From Bradyrhizobium sp. (lineage in GTDB: Bacteria > Pseudomonadota > Alphaproteobacteria > Rhizobiales > Xanthobacteraceae): DNA of 13,899 nucleotides. Below, in pieces: positions 5,622 to 13,102 of this stretch (positions within the stretch are counted from its first letter, which is position 1; each line of letters starts with the position of its first letter). A program made the translations under genes and the position numbers. The stretch is from positions 1-13,899 of the forward strand of contig JAQGKC010000416.1 in assembly GCA_028290305.1 (NCBI GenBank), in the 5' to 3' direction. The notes beneath the pieces were generated by a model. It was given only the letters and a program-made list of their open reading frames with translations, was not told where the DNA came from and did no database searches.

Positions 5622-7393
5622 GGATGGAGCCCCTGCGCCAACGATTTGGCCGGCGGTTCATTCTGCGGCACGAAATCCCTGATGGCGCCGGGTACGCTGT
5701 AATCGTAAGCCCAGCGATAGACGACCGGCAGTTCCTTGCCCCAGTTGCCATGCGGCGGCGGAGTCTCCGGGGTTTGCCACTCCAGCGTCGTGGCTCCCCA
5801 GGGATTGCCCCCGGACTCCTTGCCTTTGAACAGGCTCCAGATGAGATTGAACACGAATACAAGTTGCGCGAAGCCGACGATCAAGGCCGCCACGCTCATG
5901 AACGCGTTCAGATCATGGGCGGATGCCGGGACGAAGGCCGTTTCGCCGATGTCGTGATAGCGGCGCGGCATGCCCAGCAAGCCGAGATAGTGCATGGGGA
6001 AGAAAACCGCATACGCTCCAAGGAACGTCACCCAGAAGTGGAATCGTCCCAGCACCTCGTTCAGCATTCGTCCGGTGACTTTCGGATACCAATGATAGAT
6101 CCCGCCAAATACGGCCAGAATCGGCGCAACACCCATCACCATGTGGAAGTGGGCGACAACGAACATCGTGTCGGACAGCGGAACGTCCACGACCACATTG
6201 CCGAGGAACAGGCCTGTGAGGCCCCCGTTGACGAAGGTGATGATGAACGCGAGCGCGAACAGCATCGGGATGGTCAGATGAATGTCGCCGCGCCACAAGG
6301 TCAAAACCCAATTGTAAACCTTGATCGCTGTCGGAACCGCAATAATCAGGGTCGTCGTCGCGAAGAAAAATCCGAATTTCGGGTTCATGCCGCTGACATA
6401 CATATGGTGTGCCCACACCACGAAGCTCAGCGCGCCGATCCCGACGATCGCCCACACCATCATGCGGTAACCGAAAATGTTCTTTCGCGCATGGGTGCTG
6501 ATGAGGTCGGAGATGATACCGAAAGCCGGCAACGCGACGATGTAGACCTCAGGATGGCCGAAGAACCAGAACAGATGCTGGAATAACAGTGGGCTGCCAC
6601 CACTGTACTTCAGCTGCTGACCCATCTCCACGAGCGTGGGCATGAAGAAGCTGGTGCCGAGCAAACGATCGAGCAGCAGCATCACCGAGGCGACGAACAA
6701 TGCAGGAAACGCCAACAATGCCATCACGGTCGCCGTGAAAATGCCCCACACCGTCAGCGGCATCCGCATCAGCGTCATCCCGCGCGTGCGGGCCTGCAGC
6801 ACCGTCACCACATAGTTCAACCCGCCCATGGTGAAGCCGATGATGAACAGGATCAGGGAGATCAGCATCAGCATGATGCCCGCCTCCTGCCCGGGACTGC
6901 CGGAGAGAATTGCCTGCGGCGGATACAGGGTCCATCCCGCACCGGTTGGCCCGCCCGGCACGAAGAAGGTCGCAACCAGCACCAACACGGCAAGCAGATA
7001 GATCCAGTAGCTCAGCATATTCACATACGGGAAAACCATGTCCCGGGCGCCGACCATCAGCGGGATGAGGTAGTTTCCGAAGCCGCCGAGAAACAGCGCG
7101 GTGAGAAGATAGATCACCATGATCATGCCATGCATGGTGATGAACTGGAGATACTGACTCGGATCGATAAACGAAAACGTGCCGGGGAATCCGAGTTGCA
7201 GCCGCATCAGCCACGAGAGCACCAGTGCGACCATTCCGATGGACATCGCGGTGATCGAATATTGTACGGCGATGACTTTGGCGTCCTGCGAAAAGACGTA
7301 CCTCGTCCACCAGCTTTTCGGATGATAGAGATCGACCTCACCCACCTCAGCCGGCGGGGTGCCTGCGATTGCGTCATACGGGACATCGACCAT
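5618..7393 (-). CDS. coxN: Cytochrome c oxidase subunit I, CoxN-like (catalytic)
   Basis: 591 residues, twelve-helix heme-copper oxidase core that reduces oxygen to water and pumps protons. Metal ligands are all visible: His88 and His417 for the low-spin heme, His415 for the high-spin heme, and His280, His329 and His330 for CuB. Tyr284 of HPEVY is the residue cross-linked to His280, and Glu282 and Asp118 mark a D-channel. Lys358 in PTAIKVYNW marks a K-channel, so this is an A-type enzyme. The D-channel entry reads DMVFPYVNM rather than the usual DMAFPRMNN, with the Arg replaced by Tyr. A strong AAGGAGGG site lies 7 bases before the ATG. It sits 75 bases after coxM. The subunit II with a CuA site makes it a cytochrome c oxidase rather than a quinol oxidase. 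Confidence 0.96.
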   Translation of the reverse strand: MVDVPYDAIAGTPPAEVGEVDLYHPKSWWTRYVFSQDAKVIAVQYSITAMSIGMVALVLSWLMRLQLGFPGTFSFIDPSQYLQFITMHGMIMVIYLLTALFLGGFGNYLIPLMVGARDMVFPYVNMLSYWIYLLAVLVLVATFFVPGGPTGAGWTLYPPQAILSGSPGQEAGIMLMLISLILFIIGFTMGGLNYVVTVLQARTRGMTLMRMPLTVWGIFTATVMALLAFPALFVASVMLLLDRLLGTSFFMPTLVEMGQQLKYSGGSPLLFQHLFWFFGHPEVYIVALPAFGIISDLISTHARKNIFGYRMMVWAIVGIGALSFVVWAHHMYVSGMNPKFGFFFATTTLIIAVPTAIKVYNWVLTLWRGDIHLTIPMLFALAFIITFVNGGLTGLFLGNVVVDVPLSDTMFVVAHFHMVMGVAPILAVFGGIYHWYPKVTGRMLNEVLGRFHFWVTFLGAYAVFFPMHYLGLLGMPRRYHDIGETAFVPASAHDLNAFMSVAALIVGFAQLVFVFNLIWSLFKGKESGGNPWGATTLEWQTPETPPPHGNWGKELPVVYRWAYDYSVPGAIRDFVPQNEPPAKSLAQGLHP

Positions 7394-7468
7394 CGTAATG
7401 CCCTCCTTGGTCTTCCTCTATTCAGCGGAGAGTTCGCCTCATGATACGCGGCGTCTCTTCATCGGTAT

Positions 7469-8302
7469 TCATTCACTGCCTGTCTTATAAGCCGCCTTCG
7501 CGACGTTGCGCTGTCCCGATAACTCGGCGAACGTCTGCTGCTTCTCCAGCCATGCGTGATAATCTTTCTCTTCCTGCACGATGACCTTGCTCCGCATCTG
7601 CGCATGCGCGATGCCGCACAGTTCCGCACAGAGAACATCGAATGTTCCGGTGCGGGTGGGCGTGAACCAGAAATAGGTGACTGAGCCCGGCACCATATCC
7701 ATCTTCGCCCGGAACTCGGGCACATAGAAATCATGCAAGACATCAATTGAGCGGAGCAACACCTTCACCGGTTTCCCAACTGGCAGGTGCAGGTCGTCAC
7801 TTTCAATTACGACGTCGTCTTGTCCGTTTGGGTCGTCTGGGTTCAATCCCAGAGGATTGTCGGAACTGACATTGCGGGCATCGGAGGTCCCAAGCCGGCC
7901 GTCCTTTCCGGGAAGCCGATAGCTCCAGCGCCACTGCTGTCCCATGACCTCGATCTCGGTCGCATCGGCGGGAACCGTGACGAACTGATGCCAGACAACC
8001 AAACCGGGCGCCAACATCGCTCCGACGCCGATCGCCGTTCCTATGGTGAGCCACCATTCGAGCCTCTTGTTTTCGGGCTCGTAGGCAGCCTGTCTTCCCT
8101 CCTTGTGATGAAAGCGGAAGACGCAGTAGGCCATGAACGCGACGATCGCGAAGAAAACCGCCCCGGTGATCCAGAACGTCATGGTGATCGTGTCGTCGAT
8201 GTAGCGCCAGTTTGAGGCGATCGGCGTCCACCACCACGGGCTCAAGAGGTGAAATACCACCGAAGCGATCGCGACCAAAATCAGAGCGAATGCTACAGCC
8301 AT
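7469..8302 (-). CDS. coxM: Cytochrome c oxidase subunit II, CoxM-like (CuA)
   Basis: 277 residues. The complete CuA site is visible in the periplasmic cupredoxin domain: His190, then Cys225, Glu227, Cys229, His233 and Met236 in CAELCGIAHAQM. The aromatic electron-entry motif QQWRWSYRLPG is at 122-132. There are three hydrophobic stretches (about 3-20, 42-62 and 86-106), where two helices are usual; the first could be a signal or anchor segment. An acidic, Asn- and Gly-rich insert of some 35 residues (about 133-168) separates the aromatic motif from the rest of the cupredoxin. The protein accepts electrons from cytochrome c and passes them to coxN. It is the first gene of the cluster. AAGGA lies 10 bases before the ATG, and the promoter should be in 8303-8858. 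Confidence 0.94.
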   Translation of the reverse strand: MAVAFALILVAIASVVFHLLSPWWWTPIASNWRYIDDTITMTFWITGAVFFAIVAFMAYCVFRFHHKEGRQAAYEPENKRLEWWLTIGTAIGVGAMLAPGLVVWHQFVTVPADATEIEVMGQQWRWSYRLPGKDGRLGTSDARNVSSDNPLGLNPDDPNGQDDVVIESDDLHLPVGKPVKVLLRSIDVLHDFYVPEFRAKMDMVPGSVTYFWFTPTRTGTFDVLCAELCGIAHAQMRSKVIVQEEKDYHAWLEKQQTFAELSGQRNVAKAAYKTGSE

Positions 8303-8367
8303 CCCTCGTTCATCCTTGCCTCTAAAGGCTGCGGATACGAATTAAAGGGCGGAGCTCATGCCTGTCC

Positions 8368-8394
8368 CGATGGCGGCTTTCACTTTCGCCATCG
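8368..8394. repeat. Inverted repeat upstream of coxM, 8-bp arms
   Basis: CGATGGCG (8368-8375) and CGCCATCG (8387-8394) are perfect inverted arms around an 11-base spacer. The pair lies 66 to 92 bases upstream of the coxM start codon. It could form a hairpin in the 5' leader or act as an operator. No T run follows in the coxM direction, so it is not an ordinary terminator. Confidence 0.5.
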
Positions 8395-8635
8395 TCGTGC
8401 CTCTCGCCTCGCCCATTCAACCGGTCGCGACGTCAAACATGACACAGACTACACGTTACGACCGCTAGTCTCATCGGAGCTAGGGCCTCTAAAGTTTCAT
8501 GATGGTACGCGTCGAGCCGAGCGTCAATAGAGCAGTGTGCCACGCCCTCGTCTGGCGCGCGTCGCCCTCTAACACCGCGCAATCGGCCGAGCACCAGGCG
8601 GCACTGATCGTGAGATGACGCAACGCACCAATGAT

Positions 8636-8651
8636 TTGTGCAGATGCACAA
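8636..8651. promoter_or_regulatory. 16-bp palindrome, possible operator
   Basis: TTGTGCAGATGCACAA is a perfect palindrome with 7-bp arms and a 2-base centre, in the middle of the divergent intergenic region. It lies 207 bases upstream of the DUF2189 start and 333 bases upstream of coxM. The form suits a dimeric regulator, but it matches no operator I can name and could act on either gene. Confidence 0.4.
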
Positions 8652-8858
8652 TTCACCCAACCGTGAGCGGCATTTTGCTTCAATCGCGCTAAACTCACTA
8701 AACAGCTCGCGACAGGTTTCGTCCGGCGAAGCTTCTTTTCGTGAACTTGGTTTGCCGTACTCGGCTCGATCGCGATTTTCGCACATGAGGGTGGCTACGC
8801 GTGACTTGAGGACGCGTTGATTTCACCGCTGCGACCACGAGCAAGGGAGACCGCGGCC

Positions 8859-9773
8859 ATGGCCACACAGTATTCCGACAACATCACAAAACCTGAACCG
8901 CGCATATTCGGCACCCCCACCTCATTTGTCATCCGCAAAATCGGCCTAGCCGACTTGAGCGACGCGCTACGCCTGGGCTGGGAAGACTTCAAGGCCGTAC
9001 CAAGTCACGCCATTATCCTGTGCGTGATCTATCCCGTTCTCGGTCTTGTTCTGTTCAGAATGGTCCTTGGCTATTCGGTGCTACCGCTGCTCTTTCCGCT
9101 GGCCGCCGGTTTTACGTTGATTGGTCCTTTTGCCGCGCTCGGTCTCTACGAACTCAGCCGCCGCCGCGAGCGCGGCGAGGAAGCCGCTGCGTGGGATGCT
9201 ATGCACGTGCTGCGTGCACCGTCTTTCGGCGCCATGCTCGGACTCGGCACGCTCCTGCTCGCTCTGTTCGTGACCTGGATCGCCACCGCGGACGCTATCT
9301 ACATTGCGACCTTCGGCCACGCTCCGGCTGCGAGCATCCCTGATTTCGCAACGCGCGTATTGACGACACCGGAAGGATGGTCGCTGATCATTGTCGGCTG
9401 CGGCGTCGGCTTCCTGTTCGCCGTCGTGGCCCTGTGCGTCAGTGTTGTGTCGTTTCCGTTGATGCTCGACCGGCATGCGACTGCGATAGACGCAATCCGG
9501 ACGTCGCTGCGGGCTGTGATGAAGAATCCATTCGCCATGGCCGCGTGGGGGCTGATTGTTGCGGTGTTGCTGGTGATCGGTTCGCTACCGTTCTTCGTCG
9601 GCCTCGCTGTCGTTCTCCCGGTGCTCGGTCATGCCACCTGGCACCTCTATCGGAAGGTGGTGGAGCCAGACCCGAATCCTCCACAAGAACTACCCCGCCC
9701 GCCGAAAGGACGGCGCTATGCGGCAGATTTCCCGGCCTCTCTCTTCCCGTGGAGCCGTGAGGGCAAGCCGTAG
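8859..9773 (+). CDS. DUF2189-family integral membrane protein
   Basis: 304 residues from the ATG at 8859, chosen because AAGGGAGA lies 8 bases upstream; the frame extends back only to an unsupported TTG at 8817. A cytoplasmic N-terminus (IRKIGLADLSDALRLGWEDF) is followed by about six membrane segments at roughly 50-68, 73-98, 122-150, 174-200, 226-247 and 248-263, and a Pro-rich basic tail. The phrase LDRHATAIDAIRTSLRAVMKN before the last helices is typical of DUF2189 proteins, whose function is unknown. It is the only plus-strand gene in the window and is divergent from coxM. Genes of this family are, as I recall, often found near respiratory oxidase genes, so a role in oxidase assembly is possible but unproven. 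Confidence 0.85.
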   Translation: MATQYSDNITKPEPRIFGTPTSFVIRKIGLADLSDALRLGWEDFKAVPSHAIILCVIYPVLGLVLFRMVLGYSVLPLLFPLAAGFTLIGPFAALGLYELSRRRERGEEAAAWDAMHVLRAPSFGAMLGLGTLLLALFVTWIATADAIYIATFGHAPAASIPDFATRVLTTPEGWSLIIVGCGVGFLFAVVALCVSVVSFPLMLDRHATAIDAIRTSLRAVMKNPFAMAAWGLIVAVLLVIGSLPFFVGLAVVLPVLGHATWHLYRKVVEPDPNPPQELPRPPKGRRYAADFPASLFPWSREGKP

Positions 9774-9868
9774 CAGCGAAATGGAACCGGGGGTGCCGCC
9801 GCCGATTACGTGTTTACGGGCTCGTGGGCCTCGGCAACCGGGACGCTGCGCCGCGGCGAAAGCTACCT

Positions 9869-9896
9869 ACGCCGCCAATAAATAAAAGTGCGGCGT
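9869..9896. repeat. Inverted repeat between convergent genes
   Basis: ACGCCGC (9869-9875) and GCGGCGT (9890-9896) pair around a 14-base AT-rich spacer containing AATAAATAAAA, at the very end of the leftward RidA-like gene and about 100 bases past the DUF2189 stop. The large loop and the absence of a T run argue against a classical terminator, though a weak bidirectional one is possible. Confidence 0.3.
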
Positions 9897-10651
9897 CAAA
9901 CTTCGATCACGCGCTCGATGTGGACACGACGACAGTCCATTTCATATTCCAGATCGACCACTGGCGGGCGATTGAAGTGCCAGGTCAGGCCCGGGCGCAG
10001 CACGCCACGCCTGCCGAGTTCGCTTTCCAGAAACGGAAACACGTCACGAACGGTGTAGAGCTGTACCGCCGTGGTGTGGCGCCAATCGCCGGAGAACGCG
10101 CTCATGCGCCGCTCCATCTCGTCCAGAACCCATTTTGCCTTATCCAACATTCCCTCCGGACTGATGTCGCCAAGGCGAACGGTATGATCGCGATAGTTGG
10201 CTTTGCCCTCGACCGACTCGCCGCTGCCGGCGACGACAAACGACGCCGGCGCGTTCGGCGCGACGGTGGTGAACGAGAAGGCGTGAAAGCCCGGTTCCGC
10301 GGGCGGATCGATCTTCGGGCAGACATTGCTGCGCGCCACCGGATTGACGCCATCCCTCATCACGCCCCATTCGATCAGCGTCTTGATATAGATTTCGTTG
10401 AAGGCCTTAAAACCTTCTTCGGTGAACGGCGCGGGCGAGCGCAGTTCGCAGGCGCCGAACGCCGTCAGCGGCCGACCCGCCGCCTTGATGATCTCCGCGA
10501 TCTTCTCAAAGCCCTGCCTCAGGGGCACCACACTCGAGAAACGCACACGCTCAATGGCGAATCCGGGCAGCGCGCCAATGCCGCATGAATACTGGCTGAC
10601 GCCGGGCATGAAACTGTATCCGCCGTTGGCTGCCTCGACAGTCTCGATCAT
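9896..10651 (-). CDS. RidA/YjgF-like protein, possible aminomuconate deaminase (CnbZ type)
   Basis: 251 residues from the ATG at 10649-10651, which has AAGGAG 6 bases upstream; the open frame continues far upstream but that part is out-of-frame sequence of livF. The first half holds SFMPGVSQYSCGIGALPG, FGACELRSPAPFTEEGF and RDGVNPVARSNVCP. The second half (EGMLDKAKWVLDEMERRM, then TTAVQLYTVRDVFPF) resembles the helix and strand of the RidA fold, whose members hydrolyse enamine or imine intermediates. I recall similar proteins annotated as 2-amino-5-chloromuconate deaminase CnbZ, but cannot confirm this. There is no signal peptide. The gene starts 49 bases after livF, so it is probably the last gene of the transporter operon and may process an imported or related amino compound. 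Confidence 0.75.
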   Translation of the reverse strand: MIETVEAANGGYSFMPGVSQYSCGIGALPGFAIERVRFSSVVPLRQGFEKIAEIIKAAGRPLTAFGACELRSPAPFTEEGFKAFNEIYIKTLIEWGVMRDGVNPVARSNVCPKIDPPAEPGFHAFSFTTVAPNAPASFVVAGSGESVEGKANYRDHTVRLGDISPEGMLDKAKWVLDEMERRMSAFSGDWRHTTAVQLYTVRDVFPFLESELGRRGVLRPGLTWHFNRPPVVDLEYEMDCRRVHIERVIEV

Positions 10652-10700
10652 GGGAGTCTCCTTGATTTTTTCGGTAAAGCGTTTTGTGGGTTTGATGGGT

Positions 10701-11453
10701 TTAGTCTTCGAGAACGCCGAGATACGCCTCGCGAATGATGGGATCGGCCAGCAATTCCGGGCCAAGGCCTGTGCGCACGATGCGGCCCATGTCCATGACA
10801 TAGGCGGAATGGCAGATGTCGAGCGCGGTGGTGACGTCCTGCTCGACCAGCAGGATCGACATGCCCTCGGCATTCAACGCCCGCAACGCCGCGACCAATT
10901 GCTCGACCAGCAGCGGCGACAATCCGAGCGACAATTCGTCGATCATCAGAAGCGTTGGCGCACTCATGAGGCCGCGGCCGATGGCGCACATTTGCTGTTC
11001 GCCTCCGGACAGTGTCGCCGCAGCCTGATTGCGGCGCTCGCGCAACTTCGGGAACGTCGCATAGACCCGGTCGAGATCGCGGCCGAGTTCGCCGCGGCTC
11101 ACCTTTCTCGAATAGGCCCCCATCAAGAGATTGTCCTCGACACTCATCGCACCAAACAGCCGCCGTCCCTCCGGGACATGGACGATGCCGCGTGCCAGAA
11201 TCTCTGCGGCGGTATCCCCCGTGACGTCCCTGCCCTCGGAGAAGCAATGGCCGCCTTGCATCGGAATGAGTCCGGACAATCCGCGCATCAAGGTGGTCTT
11301 GCCGGCGCCGTTCGAGCCGATCAGCGCAGTGATTTCGCCGCGGCGCACGGCCATGTCGATGCCCCACAGCACCTGGATCTCACCGTAGCCGGCGCGCAGG
11401 CCCTGCAGCTCGAGGATAAGATTATCGGCCACCGGCGGCATTCCGTTGTGCAT
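10701..11453 (-). CDS. livF: Branched-chain amino acid type ABC transporter ATP-binding protein LivF
   Basis: 250 residues from the ATG at 11451-11453. Walker A GSNGAGKT is at 46-53, the ABC signature LSGGEQQ at 148-154, Walker B LLMIDE at 168-173, and VHVPEGRRLF (91-100) and LLVEQDV mark the LivF branch. As a cytoplasmic ATPase it pairs with LivG to drive uptake through LivH and LivM. The start is uncertain: ATGs at 11499-11501, 11451-11453 and 11439-11441 are all in frame, and none has a clear ribosome binding site. The middle one is chosen because it gives a short N-terminus and a modest overlap of 32 bases with livG. Translation is therefore likely coupled to livG. Confidence 0.9.
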   Translation of the reverse strand: MHNGMPPVADNLILELQGLRAGYGEIQVLWGIDMAVRRGEITALIGSNGAGKTTLMRGLSGLIPMQGGHCFSEGRDVTGDTAAEILARGIVHVPEGRRLFGAMSVEDNLLMGAYSRKVSRGELGRDLDRVYATFPKLRERRNQAAATLSGGEQQMCAIGRGLMSAPTLLMIDELSLGLSPLLVEQLVAALRALNAEGMSILLVEQDVTTALDICHSAYVMDMGRIVRTGLGPELLADPIIREAYLGVLED

Positions 11454-12174
11454 ATTGCTGGCCGAGATAGGCATCGACGACGGCGGGATTCTTGATGACA
11501 TCGCGCGGCTGTCCGTCGGCGATCAATTGTCCGTTGTGAAGCACGGCGATCCGAGTGCAGACGTTGAGCACGACTTTCATCAGATGTTCGATCATGACGA
11601 TGGTGATGCCATCGGCCGCCAACTGATGAATGAGTTTTGTCGCCCGCTCCACTTCGGCGCTGTTCAGCCCGGCGTTGACCTCGTCGAGGAACAACAGCTT
11701 CGGCTTCATCGCCAACGCCTTGGCCAGCTCCAGCCGCTTGCGCATCGCGAGCGTCAGCGTCGCCGCGGATTGCCCGGCCTGCGCCTCGAGTCCCACGAAT
11801 GACACATGCGCGCGGGCTTCCTCGCGCGCGGACTTCAGACTCTCGCCGGGCTGCGAAAACAGCGCGGCGGCGGCGACGTTGTCGAGCACGGTGAATTCGG
11901 CGAACGGCTGCACGATCTGGAACGTGCGTGACAGCCCGAGCCGCGCCGCCTGATAGGTTTTGATCCGCGTGATGTCCTGCCCCATGAAGGTTACGGTGCC
12001 GGAACTCGCGGGCGTCACGCCGCAGATGGTGTTGACCAGCGTGGTCTTGCCGGCGCCGTTCGGACCGATCAATCCGAGCACTTCGCCCCTGTTGATGCCG
12101 AGCGTGACCCCACGAAGCGCTTGCAGGCCGCTGAAGTGCCGGGACACGGCGTTGAGGCGAAGAATCTCAGACAT
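11422..12174 (-). CDS. livG: Branched-chain amino acid type ABC transporter ATP-binding protein LivG
   Basis: 250 residues. Walker A GPNGAGKT is at 37-44, the Q-loop region SRTFQIVQPF at 82-91, Walker B LLFLDE at 160-165 and the switch His in MIEH near 197. The C-loop reads LTLAMRKRLE (140-149) instead of the usual LSGGQ or LSYGQ type, so the Ser-Gly-Gly core is missing, while LivF has an intact one. Such divergent C-loops occur in some LivG-like proteins. The protein is a peripheral cytoplasmic ATPase of the uptake system. Its ATG overlaps the livM stop codon by 8 bases and its 3' end overlaps livF. Confidence 0.92.
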   Translation of the reverse strand: MSEILRLNAVSRHFSGLQALRGVTLGINRGEVLGLIGPNGAGKTTLVNTICGVTPASSGTVTFMGQDITRIKTYQAARLGLSRTFQIVQPFAEFTVLDNVAAAALFSQPGESLKSAREEARAHVSFVGLEAQAGQSAATLTLAMRKRLELAKALAMKPKLLFLDEVNAGLNSAEVERATKLIHQLAADGITIVMIEHLMKVVLNVCTRIAVLHNGQLIADGQPRDVIKNPAVVDAYLGQQYAQRNAAGGR

Positions 12175-13102
12175 GCTTCGCCTTCCGCCACAACATGCCG
12201 GGACGCAGCGAAATCAGGCCATGCGGCAGGAACAACAGCAGCATGACGATCAGCACGCCGAGTACGCCGCTGTGGATCTGGATGTAGTTGCGCCAGACCA
12301 CTTCCTCGAGCCCGAGATAAAGAAACGCGCCGCAGACCACGCCGAGCGGCGATCCCAGCCCGCCCATCAGCGCCATCACGATGGGCTTCACTGAGTAGAG
12401 AATATCGAACACATCGGAGGGGTCGATATAATGCACCCAGGCGGCATAGAGGCCGCCGGCGGCGCTGACGAAGCAGGCCGACAGCCCGAACGCGATACTC
12501 TTGTAGAAGGTGGAATTCAGGCCGACCATGTTAGAGGCGGTTTCATTCTGCCGGATGCAGGCAAGCCCAAAACCGAGCTTCGACATCGAGACGGCGATCA
12601 CCATCAGCGCGGTCGCCAGCAGCAATCCCCACATCGAATAGAAGAAGAAGGTGGCGTCGGCCAGGATACCGGAGCCGGAGGCTAATGGGATATTCAGGCC
12701 CATGCCGCCGCCGGTGAGGTCGGTGGCATTGTTGACGAGTTCGCGCAGCACCTCGACCAGCGACAGGCTGGCGATCGCGAAGTAATGGCCGCGCAGGCGC
12801 AGCAACACGGCGCCCAGCAGGCCTGCGAACAGGAACGACGCCACCAACGTCGCCAGCATCGAAGGCGCCAGCGGCAATCCCATGTTGAGCAAGACGCCGG
12901 TCGCATAAGCGCCGAAGCCGAAAAACGCCGCGGTCGCGAATGAGGGATAGCCGGCGAAGCCACCGACGACATTCCACGACAATGCGAGGATCGCGTACAT
13001 GCAGGCGATGGTGCCGAGCCGCAATGCGTAGGGTCCGCCGAACAGCGGCAAAGCCGCGATGCAGCCGATGAGCACCAAAAGCGCGAGATTGACCCGGGTC
13101 AT
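12167..13102 (-). CDS. livM: Branched-chain amino acid type ABC transporter permease LivM
   Basis: 311 residues from the ATG at 13100-13102, which overlaps the livH stop codon as ATGA; the longer open frame to 13366 is an out-of-frame reading of livH and is rejected. The protein has about eight to ten hydrophobic helices. The family motif at the first helices reads GYPSFATAAFFGFGAYATGVL, related to the GxxSxGHAAFFGIGAY pattern of LivM. MALMGGLGSPLGVVCGAF near the C-terminus is the loop that contacts the ATPases. It forms the membrane channel with LivH. Confidence 0.93.
   Translation of the reverse strand: MTRVNLALLVLIGCIAALPLFGGPYALRLGTIACMYAILALSWNVVGGFAGYPSFATAAFFGFGAYATGVLLNMGLPLAPSMLATLVASFLFAGLLGAVLLRLRGHYFAIASLSLVEVLRELVNNATDLTGGGMGLNIPLASGSGILADATFFFYSMWGLLLATALMVIAVSMSKLGFGLACIRQNETASNMVGLNSTFYKSIAFGLSACFVSAAGGLYAAWVHYIDPSDVFDILYSVKPIVMALMGGLGSPLGVVCGAFLYLGLEEVVWRNYIQIHSGVLGVLIVMLLLFLPHGLISLRPGMLWRKAKHV

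Larger units (their letters stand above)
8303..8858. other. Divergent intergenic region between coxM and the DUF2189 gene
   Basis: This 556-base stretch must hold the promoters for the leftward oxidase cluster and for the rightward membrane protein gene. No convincing -35/-10 pair, sigma-54 site or TTGAT-N4-ATCAA FNR/FixK box was found by eye. Two clear inverted repeats are present and are listed separately. Open frames across it on the minus strand (8433-8786) give a Cys- and His-rich, low-hydrophobicity product without family resemblance or a ribosome binding site, so I treat the region as non-coding. Confidence 0.6.

Noticed and set aside
5624..6586. Plus-strand open frame of 320 codons opposite coxN
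   Set aside because: Antisense to the catalytic subunit with all its metal ligands; the product is a low-complexity His/Arg/Asp-rich string typical of shadow frames.
8433..8786. Minus-strand frame of 117 codons in the coxM upstream region
   Set aside because: Cys-, His- and Arg-rich product without recognisable domain or ribosome binding site; it would also occupy the only promoter region for coxM.
9824..10588. Plus-strand open frame of 254 codons opposite the RidA-like gene
   Set aside because: The opposite strand has a strong ribosome binding site and conserved protein motifs; this frame has neither.
10652..10873. N-terminal extension of the RidA-like gene
   Set aside because: The extra residues are an out-of-frame reading of the end of livF, and the internal ATG has a good ribosome binding site.
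10398..11495. Plus-strand open frame of 365 codons across livF and the start of the RidA-like gene
   Set aside because: It is antisense to genes with clear Walker A, signature and Walker B motifs; the product has no family resemblance, and long antisense frames are expected in GC-rich DNA.
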